A DNA stretch of 64,000 nucleotides. It comes from Pedobacter psychroterrae. Its GTDB lineage: Bacteria > Bacteroidota > Bacteroidia > Sphingobacteriales > Sphingobacteriaceae. Made by a program: the position numbers and the translations under genes. Location of the stretch: contig NZ_SJSL01000001.1 of NCBI RefSeq assembly GCF_004331695.1, forward strand, positions 496,001-560,000, in the 5' to 3' direction. Positions 18,629 through 26,633 of the stretch are shown here, piece by piece (the first letter of the stretch is position 1; each line of letters starts with the position of its first letter). The notes beneath the pieces were generated by a model, which did no database searches, was not told the DNA's origin, and saw only the letters and a program-made list of their open reading frames with translations.

Positions 18629-19816
18629 ATGATCAGCAATTACCGAGATTCCTTTAATGCCGGATTTACAGCAGAGAAATATCAGTCTTTTATTAAAGGA
18701 CTGGAAGCGGGTTTTTCGGAAATTCCTTTTAGGGTAGCGGAGACACCTGTGTTTATCCCGGCAGACCTGGCGGCTAAGTTGGTTGACGCCGGTGAGGAGA
18801 TCATCAGTCTGATACGCCAGCCTGATTTTAAAGAATTAACTAAGGATGCGATACCCGCCGAATGGCAGGTACCCGGAGAAAATAAGCATCCGCATTTTCT
18901 GACCTTCGACTTTGGGGTCTGCAGGGATGAAGAAGGGCAACTGACCCCGATGCTGATCGAGATGCAGGGGTTTCCTTCATTGTATGGATTTCAGGCACAT
19001 ATGGCCAATAATTATATAACTGCATACGGCCTGTCAGACAATTTAACACCTTTCTTTAACGGTTTTGATGAGGTGTCGTACATTTCTTTATTAAAGGAAG
19101 TGATTCTGGGGCCGCACAAGCCTGAGGAAGTAGCCTTGATGGATATTGATGCGCTGGAACAGAAGACGGCGATTGATTTTTTTGCGACTCAAAAATACCT
19201 GGGCATTAAGATCCTGGGATTGACAGATATATTTAAAGAGGGCAAGTCGCTTTATTATATGGAGGGTACTGAGAAAATCAGGCTGAAAAGGATTTATAAC
19301 CGTTTGATATTTGACGAAATAGCTGACAAAACAGCCTTGTTTAAAAACAGTTTTGACCCCAGGGAAGAACTGGACATAGAATGGGTGACACACCCTAACT
19401 GGTTTTACAGGATCAGCAAGTATACCATGCCTTTTTTAAAAAGTAAGTTTGTACCTGATACACATTTTCTTAATGAACTGGAGCAGATACCCGATGACCT
19501 GGAAAATTATGTACTCAAACCTCTGTTTTCCTTTGCCGGTATGGGGGTGATCATTGATGTAAAACAATCGGACATACATGGCGTGCAAGATCCAGAAAAC
19601 TGGATACTGCAGCGTAAGGTTACTTATGAACCGGCTGTACAGTCCCCTGATGGGAAGGTCAAAGTTGAGGTCAGGCTGATGTACCTGTGGCCGGATGGCG
19701 GGGAACCGCAATTGTGTATCAACCTGGTAAGATTAAGCAGGGGTAAGATGATCGGTGTGCGGTACAACAAGGATTTTGATTGGGTAGGCGGCACGATAGG
19801 CCTGATGAATAAGTAA
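18629..19816 (+). CDS. ATP-grasp-like protein, last gene of amidoligase operon
   Basis: A 395-residue protein that I assign to the ATP-grasp superfamily with moderate confidence. It has a LIEMQGFPSLYGFQ segment, a lysine strand with a glycine loop (YVLKPLFSFAGMGV), the hinge-like WILQRKV strand, and a C-terminal EVRLMYLWPDG region resembling the metal-binding half. The order of elements recalls glutathionylspermidine-synthase-like or circularly permuted ATP-grasp enzymes. It starts 2 bp after the amidotransferase and most likely carries out a second ligation in the same pathway. A weak 5-bp hairpin followed by TTTA lies downstream at 19835-19849. Confidence 0.75.
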   Translation: MISNYRDSFNAGFTAEKYQSFIKGLEAGFSEIPFRVAETPVFIPADLAAKLVDAGEEIISLIRQPDFKELTKDAIPAEWQVPGENKHPHFLTFDFGVCRDEEGQLTPMLIEMQGFPSLYGFQAHMANNYITAYGLSDNLTPFFNGFDEVSYISLLKEVILGPHKPEEVALMDIDALEQKTAIDFFATQKYLGIKILGLTDIFKEGKSLYYMEGTEKIRLKRIYNRLIFDEIADKTALFKNSFDPREELDIEWVTHPNWFYRISKYTMPFLKSKFVPDTHFLNELEQIPDDLENYVLKPLFSFAGMGVIIDVKQSDIHGVQDPENWILQRKVTYEPAVQSPDGKVKVEVRLMYLWPDGGEPQLCINLVRLSRGKMIGVRYNKDFDWVGGTIGLMNK

Positions 19817-19834
19817 ATTTACATTTGGCAGACC

Positions 19835-19849
19835 GCCTTAATAAAAGGC
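19835..19849 (+). terminator. Weak candidate terminator of amidoligase operon
   Basis: A 5-bp stem (GCCTT / AAGGC) with a 5-nt loop, followed by TTTAATTATA, placed 18 bp after the last gene. The stem is short, so this is a low-confidence call. Confidence 0.35.
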
Positions 19850-19867
19850 TTTAATTATAATTGCATC

Positions 19868-20026
19868 ATGGACATTCAAACCATATTGGTAATCATCTTA
19901 TTCCTGGCTGCATTGTTTTATGTTGCCCGTATTGTTTATCGGTCTGTATCCCCTAAAAGCAATGGCTGTGCATCGAACTGTAAGTGCGGTGTTGATTTTT
20001 CTAATATCAATCCTGAGAAGAAATAG
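19868..20026 (+). CDS. FeoB-associated-type Cys-rich membrane peptide
   Basis: A 52-codon gene. One membrane helix (about residues 4-24) is followed by a short basic segment and the cluster C34-x3-C38-x-C40, then a polar tail. This is the layout of FeoB-associated Cys-rich membrane proteins (PF12669-like), which are usually encoded beside the ferrous iron transporter FeoB. No feo gene is in the window. It lies between the amidoligase operon and a Crp/Fnr regulator, 19 bp before the latter. The three cysteines could bind iron or another metal (inference). Confidence 0.7.
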   Translation: MDIQTILVIILFLAALFYVARIVYRSVSPKSNGCASNCKCGVDFSNINPEKK

Positions 20027-20045
20027 ATTTTATCTATAACACCAA

Positions 20046-20633
20046 ATGGAAGAATTTAAATCCTATCTGCAGAAAAGAGTAGCGATCACTGATGAACAGT
20101 TTGCGATGATATCCGACAAGCTTAAAGTCAAAGAATTCGATAAAAATGAGCTGATTTTAATGTCGGGCGATGTATCCTCTACCGGCTATTTTGTGCTAAG
20201 CGGTTTACTGCGGTGCTATTCAATAGACAGTAAGGGAAAGGCACACATCATACAGTTTGCACCCGAACAATGGTGGCTATCTGAACGTAACGGGATGTTC
20301 TTTAATGAGCCCTCAGAATTTTTCATAGACGCAATAGAGGCTACAAAAGCTGTTGCGATGCCTAAAGATTTTATCAATGAGGCGGCAAAACATGTACCCT
20401 GCATGAATGACCTGAACAATACCATGCTGAACAATTCCATACGGTTTATGCAGCGGAGGATTAACATGCTGCTGAGTGCCACTGCTGAAGAACGGTACCT
20501 GAATTTTATACAACTCTACCCCAACCTTACGTTGCGTGTACCGCAATGGATGATCGCTTCTTATCTGGGCATTACCCCTGAATCGCTGAGCAGGGTGCGC
20601 AAAGACCTGGCACATAAGCATTTCAAACCGTAA
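20046..20633 (+). CDS. Crp/Fnr family transcriptional regulator
   Basis: A 195-residue regulator. The N-terminal two thirds form a cyclic-nucleotide-binding-type barrel (ELILMSGDVSSTGYFVLSG), and the C-terminal helix-turn-helix is visible as MIASYLGITPESLSRVRKDL. The cNMP-contacting Arg and Ser motif is not conserved and no Fnr-type Cys cluster exists, so the ligand is unknown; many Bacteroidota paralogues of this size respond to unidentified signals. It is followed by YceI and pirin genes, a combination often linked to stress or redox responses, and it may control them (inference). Confidence 0.88.
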   Translation: MEEFKSYLQKRVAITDEQFAMISDKLKVKEFDKNELILMSGDVSSTGYFVLSGLLRCYSIDSKGKAHIIQFAPEQWWLSERNGMFFNEPSEFFIDAIEATKAVAMPKDFINEAAKHVPCMNDLNNTMLNNSIRFMQRRINMLLSATAEERYLNFIQLYPNLTLRVPQWMIASYLGITPESLSRVRKDLAHKHFKP

Positions 20634-20676
20634 TACTTTCTTATCATAGGTCAATGCAGGCCTAAAACCCTTGCCG

Positions 20677-20684
20677 TAATTTTG
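20677..20684 (+). promoter_or_regulatory. Candidate -7 box upstream of the YceI gene
   Basis: TAATTTTG matches TAnnTTTG. It lies 44 bp after the regulator stop and upstream of the palindromic doublet, so the transcript leader would contain the whole 84-bp repeat. No clear -33 box. Confidence 0.4.
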
Positions 20685-20723
20685 TCTTGTTAATAAAAAG
20701 ATACGTCATCATGCATTGCTATC

Positions 20724-20807
20724 CGTCATCCTGAATTTATTTCAGGATCTCCGGACAAGGGATTCAACCTGCTCAGGCGGGGATCCTGAAATAAATTCAG
20801 GATGACG
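20724..20807. repeat. REP-like palindromic doublet
   Basis: A perfect 26-bp inverted repeat (20724-20749 and 20782-20807) encloses a 32-bp GC-richer spacer. Each arm is itself a small palindrome, ATCCTGAA-TTTAT-TTCAGGAT. This two-level symmetry is typical of REP/BIME-like dispersed elements. It lies between the Crp/Fnr gene and the YceI start. Confidence 0.85.
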
Positions 20808-20836
20808 TGGAAAATAAACACTTAAAACATAAAATT

Positions 20837-21367
20837 ATGGCAACTACACAATGGGCATTAGACCCAACCCACAGCGAACTACAGTTTAAGGTAAAACATT
20901 TAATGATCACTACTGTAACAGGTAGCCTGGCTTCATTTAATGCGTCGCTGACTACTGAATCTGATGATTTTGAAAATGCAAAGGTTTCTTTTGATGGCGA
21001 CCTTGGTACGATCGAAACAGGAAACAAAGACAGGGATAACCACTTGAAAAGCGGTGATTTCTTTGATGCTGAACAATTCCCTAAAATCACTTTTGAATCT
21101 ACTTCAATGGAAAAAGATGGTGACGATTATGTATTGAAAGGAAACCTGACAATCAAAGACACTACTAAACCTGTAAAATTAACTGCAGAATATGGCGGTA
21201 TTGCTACAGATCCATGGGGAAATACAAAAGCTGGATTTACACTGAGCGGAAAAATAAACAGGACGGATTTTGGTTTGACATGGAACGCAGCACTGGAAAC
21301 AGGCGGTGTAATGGTGAGTGAAGAGGTGAAGATTGCGGGTGAATTGCAGTTTGTAAAACAAGCTTAG
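20837..21367 (+). CDS. YceI family lipid/isoprenoid-binding protein
   Basis: A 176-residue YceI-type lipocalin-like barrel. The start at 20837 (MATTQWALDPTHSELQFKVKH) is chosen because the family begins with W-x-L/I-D-P-x-H-S and because an upstream in-frame GTG lies inside the palindromic repeat. No signal peptide is present, so this is a cytoplasmic YceI. Family members bind polyisoprenoids or other hydrophobic ligands and are often induced by stress. FGLTWNAALETGGVMVSEEV is the conserved C-terminal strand pair. The pirin gene follows 51 bp downstream. Confidence 0.92.
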   Translation: MATTQWALDPTHSELQFKVKHLMITTVTGSLASFNASLTTESDDFENAKVSFDGDLGTIETGNKDRDNHLKSGDFFDAEQFPKITFESTSMEKDGDDYVLKGNLTIKDTTKPVKLTAEYGGIATDPWGNTKAGFTLSGKINRTDFGLTWNAALETGGVMVSEEVKIAGELQFVKQA

Positions 21368-21418
21368 TTAAGCTAAAGATTAAAGCTGCGTCCATGGATA
21401 ACAAAAAAGGAGATAAAA

Positions 21419-22294
21419 ATGGAAGCAAATATTAAAACAGTGTCGGCCGTTTTAGACGCGCCGGCACCTCATATGGTAGGCGACGGATTTAGGGTACATA
21501 ATTTTTTCCCCAGCGGATACAAAATTAAAATGAGTCCGTTCTTTTTACTGGATTATAATGCGAAGATTGAATTTTCTGCACGTAATGAGCCTAGAGGTGT
21601 CGGTGTGCATCCGCACCGCGGATTTGAAACAGTTACCGTAGCTTATCATGGAGCCGTAGCGCATCATGACAGTGCAGGAAATAGCGGGGTGATCTACCCG
21701 GGTGATGTACAATGGATGACCGCAGCAAGCGGAATCTTACATAAGGAATATCATGAAGAGGCATTTAGTAAAAAGGGCGGGGATTTTCAGATGGTGCAGC
21801 TGTGGGTAAACCTGCCTGCAAAACATAAAATGAGCAAGCCTAAATATCAGGACATCAAACAAGCGGATATGGCCAAATATGCGCTGCCGGATGAGGGTGG
21901 TGTGGTAGAGGTGATCGCAGGAGCATATAGAGGGCTGGAAGGTTCGGCAAGTACTTTTTCTCCGCTAAACTTATACAATGTGCGGTTGAATAAATCAGGC
22001 AAGGCAATTTTGAGCTTTCCCTCCACTTACAATACCGGAATGGTGATCATTGAAGGTGAAATAAAAGTGAACGGGGAACAGGTGGCGAAAGCAGATCATT
22101 TTGTTCATTTTAATCATGATGGGGCTGAGATTGAGATCGAAGCGCTTGAAAACAGCATTGTACTGGTACTGAGCGGCGAGCCTATAGATGAACGCATCAC
22201 GCAGTACGGGCCATTTCTAATGAATACTCCGGAGGAGATACAAGAGGCGATAAGTGATTACAATCAGGGTAAATTTGGGTATTTAGAAGAGTAA
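21419..22294 (+). CDS. Pirin family protein
   Basis: A 291-residue bicupin. The N-terminal cupin has the metal ligand motif HPHRGFETVT and the AHHDSAGN segment, then QWMTAASGILHKEYH with the remaining His and Glu ligands, all conserved. Pirins bind iron; bacterial ones act as quercetin dioxygenases or as modulators of metabolic enzymes. An AGGAG stretch 6-10 nt before the ATG is one of the few Shine-Dalgarno-like sites in the window. The stop codon is included in the left arm of the fold-back element that follows. Confidence 0.92.
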   Translation: MEANIKTVSAVLDAPAPHMVGDGFRVHNFFPSGYKIKMSPFFLLDYNAKIEFSARNEPRGVGVHPHRGFETVTVAYHGAVAHHDSAGNSGVIYPGDVQWMTAASGILHKEYHEEAFSKKGGDFQMVQLWVNLPAKHKMSKPKYQDIKQADMAKYALPDEGGVVEVIAGAYRGLEGSASTFSPLNLYNVRLNKSGKAILSFPSTYNTGMVIIEGEIKVNGEQVAKADHFVHFNHDGAEIEIEALENSIVLVLSGEPIDERITQYGPFLMNTPEEIQEAISDYNQGKFGYLEE

Positions 22295-22624
22295 AAATAA
22301 CCGTTCTCTTCGAAGGCTGTGCCAGCTAAGTTCCCTGCGGTCACAAACCTGACAATGCCTTCTCTGAGAAGGTGATTTTTCAGTAAGCAGAGTGCATAGG
22401 GATTTGCTTTAACCGGGCGCACTTGTAGGGTTTAACCGGGTTCCGAAGGATGGGTTTAAGTTGACGCCCAAGCATGGCGTTACAAATTTTCTTTTTCGCG
22501 GAATTGTAGACCTGCGTTTCACTAAGCATCCTGCTTACTGAAAAATCAGTTTCTCAGAAACGGCATAGCGTCTTTGCGCTTCTTCAGCGCGTATATGCAG
22601 CCGTTGAAGAGAACACTTATTTTT
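22293..22624. repeat. 332-bp fold-back element between convergent pirin and ispF
   Basis: The outer arms (22303-22319 and 22598-22614) match as GTTCTCTTC..GGCTG, and with short mismatches the pairing extends into A/T runs at 22293-22300 and 22617-22624. The inner arms (22355-22390 and 22531-22566) pair at 32 of 36 positions. The middle holds further small hairpins, for example ACGCC/GGCGT around 22464-22482. The region has no reading frame of note. The T-runs at both ends would let the outer arms serve as a bidirectional terminator. It may be a mobile non-coding (MITE-like) insertion or a structured RNA. Confidence 0.8.
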
Positions 22625-23099
22625 CCCTTTGAATCAGACAAACCGCATAGGCAACAACGCCTTCTTCCCGGCCGATAAATCCCATCTGTTCGTTGGTAGT
22701 CGCTTTTATAGAAATGTCATCAACAGAGATGCCGGCTGCACTGGCAATATGTTCTTGCATAGCAGGAATATGAGGATTTATTTTAGGCGCCTCGAGGCAA
22801 AGCATGGCATCAATATTTCCTATCTCCCAGTTCTTTTCTGTTAAGAGCTTAACCGTTTCTTTAAGCAGGATCAAGCTGCTGATCCCTTTCCAGCGTGGGT
22901 CTGTATTTTTAAAATGGAAACCGATGTCGCGCAGATTGGCCGCCCCAAGCAGGGCATCGCATATGGCATGCAAGAGTACGTCTGCATCTGAATGACCAAA
23001 TGCACCTTTATGGTGTTCAAGGTCTACGCCGCCAATTACAAAAGGGTGATTTTCCTTTAACTGGTGTACATCAAAACCGAAGCCTACTTTAATTTTCAT
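22617..23099 (-). CDS. ispF: 2-C-methyl-D-erythritol 2,4-cyclodiphosphate synthase
   Basis: A 160-residue IspF, the usual length. It shows the metal site GFDVHQL (Asp and His) and GHSDADVLLHAICDALLGA, and the C-terminal segment KATTNEQMGFIGREEGVVAYA. The enzyme cyclises CDP-methylerythritol phosphate in the MEP pathway of isoprenoid synthesis and works as a trimer in the cytoplasm. It lies downstream of porV in the same direction with 84 bp between them; no promoter was recognised in that gap. Its stop codon lies in the right arm of the fold-back element. Confidence 0.97.
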   Translation of the reverse strand: MKIKVGFGFDVHQLKENHPFVIGGVDLEHHKGAFGHSDADVLLHAICDALLGAANLRDIGFHFKNTDPRWKGISSLILLKETVKLLTEKNWEIGNIDAMLCLEAPKINPHIPAMQEHIASAAGISVDDISIKATTNEQMGFIGREEGVVAYAVCLIQREK

Positions 23100-23183
23100 T
23101 GAGGATGTATTTATTTGAATTGATATTTATTGGATTAGTGTGTATTCAATGCTTATTTATTACTATTCGATTTGGCAACTAAA

Positions 23184-24347
23184 TCACTTGCCTTCTCCAA
23201 AATTGAATAATAGTGTAAACCTTAAAGTATTGGCCAGCGGACTTTTCTGCACATTGGCCACAACATAAGCGAAGTCCATATTAAAGACATTGTACTTTAG
23301 GCCCGCTCCCAGTGTCAGGTACCGCCTGTTTCCTTTTTGGGGATTCTCAAAAAAGTACCCGGTTCTGAATGCAAATTGCTGATTGTACCAGTATTCGATT
23401 CCGGCAGCAATATTGATCTCTTTGATTTCTTCCTTAAATCCACCGGGTGCATCGCTAAATGAACCGAATATCCCAGAGGGTACAGAACGGTCAGGATCAC
23501 GCCCGGCTATGATCTTGTCGTTCTCGTATATTGGCTGTGTAGGCACCAGCAATTTGTTTAGGTCCAGGGCAAAAGTAAATTGGCTGTAATCATCTATCAA
23601 AAAAGTAGAGGCCGCTCCGATCTTAAGATTTGTAGGCAGGAAGATTTTGGTTGCACCTTCAGAATAGTTCATTTTGGTACCGACGTTGGAGATATTAATC
23701 CCTCCGGAAACAATGGCATCGCTACCTAAGAAAAACGTTGGCTTTTTGAAATAGGCAGAGACATCCACTGCTACAGCTGTGCCAGGACTGGTCAGTTGCC
23801 CACCCGAGACCTGACCTGAAGAAAGGTTGGAATAAATATACCTTAATGCAGTCCCCAAAGAAAATGACTCCCCGAATTTCCGGGCGTAGGTTAGATCAAA
23901 GGCTAGTTCGTATGGGTTATAAATCCCCATATCCTGCTGGTTATTATCTATATATTGTATTTCTCCAAGAGAAAAAAAGCGCATTGAACTTCCCAGCATG
24001 CTGCGGTCATCCAACTTATAATACCCACTTAAGTATGCCAGGTTGATATCCGGTACCAGGCTTTTTAGCCAGGGACTGTAGGATGCAGAAAATCCGTAAG
24101 GTTTTTCGAGAAAGGCTAGTTTTGAAGGATTTATGCTCATGGCATTGGCATCGGGATGAACGGCTACCCCTGCATCTCCCATCCCTCCGGCCCTGGCATC
24201 TGGTGTGATCAATAAAAAAGGAACAGCGGTAATGATATTATTGGGTTCACTCCTGTTTGTTTGGGTACCAGACTGGGCATGAAGCTTTGAACAAATCACT
24301 ACAAAGGAAATGCACAGTAGTGTTTTTGCCAGGCACCTTAAATTCAT
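23184..24347 (-). CDS. porV: Type IX secretion outer membrane protein PorV
   Basis: A 387-residue outer membrane barrel of the FadL-like PorV/LptO family, with a signal peptide ending near Ala24. Diagnostic segments are PFLLITPDARAGGMGDAGVA and DANAMSINPSKLAFLEKPYGFS. PorV shuttles cargo of the type IX secretion system to the attachment complex. The gene is divergent from gldJ, another component of the same machinery; this pairing is known in Bacteroidota. Length and motifs fit PorV better than its paralogue PorQ or PorP. Confidence 0.93.
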   Translation of the reverse strand: MNLRCLAKTLLCISFVVICSKLHAQSGTQTNRSEPNNIITAVPFLLITPDARAGGMGDAGVAVHPDANAMSINPSKLAFLEKPYGFSASYSPWLKSLVPDINLAYLSGYYKLDDRSMLGSSMRFFSLGEIQYIDNNQQDMGIYNPYELAFDLTYARKFGESFSLGTALRYIYSNLSSGQVSGGQLTSPGTAVAVDVSAYFKKPTFFLGSDAIVSGGINISNVGTKMNYSEGATKIFLPTNLKIGAASTFLIDDYSQFTFALDLNKLLVPTQPIYENDKIIAGRDPDRSVPSGIFGSFSDAPGGFKEEIKEINIAAGIEYWYNQQFAFRTGYFFENPQKGNRRYLTLGAGLKYNVFNMDFAYVVANVQKSPLANTLRFTLLFNFGEGK

Positions 24348-24491
24348 TTTCTGTAAATTTTATAAGTATAGTCCGCAAGTTAACATAGTGTTTAATATTT
24401 TCAAAGAATAACGCCAAATGTGATGTATTAAAAAAAGTTTTTGAGGATAGGCGTTTTTTACGTATTTTTAACAGTTAAAGTAATTATTTGC

Positions 24492-26096
24492 ATGGCTCCT
24501 ATGAAAACGACATACCTATATTCACTTGCATCCCTTATGGTTGTTGCACTTCTGTTTTCCTGTAAAACCAAGTCAGGAAAGTCGGATAAGACCGGTCTGG
24601 CCTACAACAAAAAGGAATTTGGTGGTTTCCAGGTAAACAATAAATTTAAACGCGGACCAGGTCCGGGGCTTGTAGAAATAGAAGGCGGTGTATTCGTAAT
24701 GAGCGGCAGTGCAATTAATATTCCGGGGCAGGAATTAAGTACTTATAACCATAAAAGAGAGACTACCGTTTCTTCTTTTTATATGGATGAAACTGAGGTT
24801 TCCAATACAAACTGGCTGGAATACCTTAACTGGATACGGACAAATTATCCGGCTGATTATGAATACTACTATAATGAGCTTCCTGACACACTTGTATGGC
24901 GCAGACCTCTTTCATACAATGAACCGTATGTGGACAACTATCTGAGACACCCTGCTTATCAGGATTATCCTGTAGTAGGCGTATCATGGGAACAGGCTTC
25001 TCGTTATTGCGACTGGAGAACGGATAGGGTTAACGAATTATTACTTCGCGGTCAGGGCTATATGACCAGTTTTCAGGATGTGAACGGTAAAGGCGCAGCA
25101 AAGGGGGCAACTACTGCTGCTGCAAGGCCTACGGAACCATTTAATACAGATATTTATCTGAATGGCCAATATGACGACAAGGGTAAAAGGGCTATGAAAG
25201 ACCTAAACCCTACCAATGCCAATACTGCTGCAGCGGGAGCCACAGCTAGTAAAGGTGCTACACGTAACGTAAGGCTTGAAGACGGAATCTTAAAACAGCC
25301 GTATCGTTTGCCTACAGAAGCAGAATGGGAGTATGCTGCCCTCGGCCTTATAGGAAATACGGAATATGAAAATATTGGTGAGAATAAAATATATCCATGG
25401 AGCGGGCTTGGTGTAAGTTCTGCAAAAAGAAAAACCAGGGGACTGATGCTGGCCAACTTTAAGAGAACTAAAGGTGACTACATGGGAGTTGGTGGCTCAC
25501 TGAATGATAAAGGTGGTTTAACTGTTGCAGTAAGATCATATTTGCCGAATGACTTTGGCTTATATAACATGGCCGGAAACGTCAACGAGTGGGTAGCAGA
25601 TGTATACAGAACCAAAACCTTTGAAGCAGCAGATGCATTCAATCCATACAGAGGTAATTTTTATCAGGATAAAAAGATAGCTGATCTAACTACCGGCAGG
25701 ATAGAGAAAGACAAACACAATATGCCGGTGATGACAGCTGCGTCATCTGGAAGAAAGCAAACATGGGCAGAAAAACAGGCCGCAGTGACTGCAAGTGTAG
25801 ATTCTGCTGCCAATAAAACTTATGCAGATCAAAGGGGCTACCGCGATCCGGCCAATGAATTGTATGGTGAAATAACTTTAATTACTGATAAGTCAAGGGT
25901 CTACAAAGGAGGTTCATGGGATGATCAGGCACTATGGCTGAATCCTGCTATGCGCAGATTTATGCAGCAGGATGAATCGACTGCAGACATTGGTTTTAGG
26001 TGTGCAATGACAATGCTTGGAGCTTCTGAGATCAGGTCATTTGGGAAACCTCAATTCAAACCCAGGACACAAAAGGCCTTCAGGGGTGGGAGATAA
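24492..26096 (+). CDS. gldJ: Gliding motility / T9SS lipoprotein GldJ
   Basis: A lipoprotein of about 534 residues with lipobox LLFSC. The ATG at 24492 or the one at 24501 is the likely start, since an upstream TTG would put 17 extra residues before the signal peptide. The body is a formylglycine-generating-enzyme-like (SUMF1) domain: EIEGGVFVMSGS, FYMDETEVSN, GVSWEQASRYCDW, RLPTEAEWEYAA, NVNEWVADVY and VYKGGSWDD. The catalytic Cys pair of true FGE is absent, as in GldK/GldJ. An Ala/Thr/Gly-rich insertion is seen in the middle. GldJ stabilises GldK and is needed for secretion and gliding. Confidence 0.9.
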   Translation: MAPMKTTYLYSLASLMVVALLFSCKTKSGKSDKTGLAYNKKEFGGFQVNNKFKRGPGPGLVEIEGGVFVMSGSAINIPGQELSTYNHKRETTVSSFYMDETEVSNTNWLEYLNWIRTNYPADYEYYYNELPDTLVWRRPLSYNEPYVDNYLRHPAYQDYPVVGVSWEQASRYCDWRTDRVNELLLRGQGYMTSFQDVNGKGAAKGATTAAARPTEPFNTDIYLNGQYDDKGKRAMKDLNPTNANTAAAGATASKGATRNVRLEDGILKQPYRLPTEAEWEYAALGLIGNTEYENIGENKIYPWSGLGVSSAKRKTRGLMLANFKRTKGDYMGVGGSLNDKGGLTVAVRSYLPNDFGLYNMAGNVNEWVADVYRTKTFEAADAFNPYRGNFYQDKKIADLTTGRIEKDKHNMPVMTAASSGRKQTWAEKQAAVTASVDSAANKTYADQRGYRDPANELYGEITLITDKSRVYKGGSWDDQALWLNPAMRRFMQQDESTADIGFRCAMTMLGASEIRSFGKPQFKPRTQKAFRGGR

Positions 26097-26133
26097 ACAA
26101 TAAAGGAGCTTTAAAAAAGCTCCTTTATTGTTT
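26095..26133. terminator. Bidirectional terminator gldJ / biotin-carrier gene
   Basis: A perfect 17-bp stem (26095-26111 and 26117-26133) with a 5-nt loop, containing the ends of both convergent stop codons. T-rich tails occur on both strands, so it ends both transcripts. Confidence 0.85.
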
Positions 26134-26629
26134 ATTCAAATTGTATCAGTACCTGGTTCTTTTCTACTTTATCACCTTTACTTACGAAAACCTTTTTGAT
26201 TTTACCATCAGTGGGCGACTTAATTATGTTTTCCATTTTCATCGCTTCGAGAACCAATATGCTGTCTCCTTTGCTGACTTCAGTTCCTTCGTCAGCTATA
26301 ATACTTAACACCAAACCGGGCATAGGCGCTTTAATCTCTTTAACCTTACTGGCCAGGGCAGTGTCCATTCCCAGCTGTTTAAGAAGCTGGTCATACTGAT
26401 CTTCAATGGAAACATTGTAAAGGTTTCCGTTTACTTTTAATACACTGGTTTTATCCTCCTTATTTTCCGAAACAAGCTCTACATTGTAAGACTTGTTTTG
26501 ATAAAGTACATGAGTATGCACACTGGATAGCTGCCTAGCATCTATTTGTACAGCAGCATCATTAATTTTGAGTGCTTCTGCCCCTACTTCAACTTCATAT
26601 GTATAACTTTCATTGACCTTTATCTTCAT
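26132..26629 (-). CDS. Biotin/lipoyl-binding carrier protein (BCCP-like)
   Basis: A protein of 165 residues. The ATG giving MKIKVNESYTYE at 26629 is chosen because an upstream ATG would overlap the preceding gene. The C-terminal 75 residues are a biotinyl domain with the target lysine in VLEAMKMEN (Lys131), preceded by APMPGLV. The N-terminal half resembles the linker region of the biotin carrier subunit of acyl-CoA carboxylases such as propionyl-CoA carboxylase. The carboxylase subunits are not next to it here, so the partner is elsewhere. It lies 4 bp after the DUF4159 gene. Confidence 0.9.
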   Translation of the reverse strand: MKIKVNESYTYEVEVGAEALKINDAAVQIDARQLSSVHTHVLYQNKSYNVELVSENKEDKTSVLKVNGNLYNVSIEDQYDQLLKQLGMDTALASKVKEIKAPMPGLVLSIIADEGTEVSKGDSILVLEAMKMENIIKSPTDGKIKKVFVSKGDKVEKNQVLIQFE

Positions 26630-26633
26630 ATAA

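Noticed and set aside
24441..24491. TTG start for gldJ
   Set aside because: It would place a second hydrophobic segment before a complete lipoprotein signal peptide; the ATG at 24492 or 24501 fits better.
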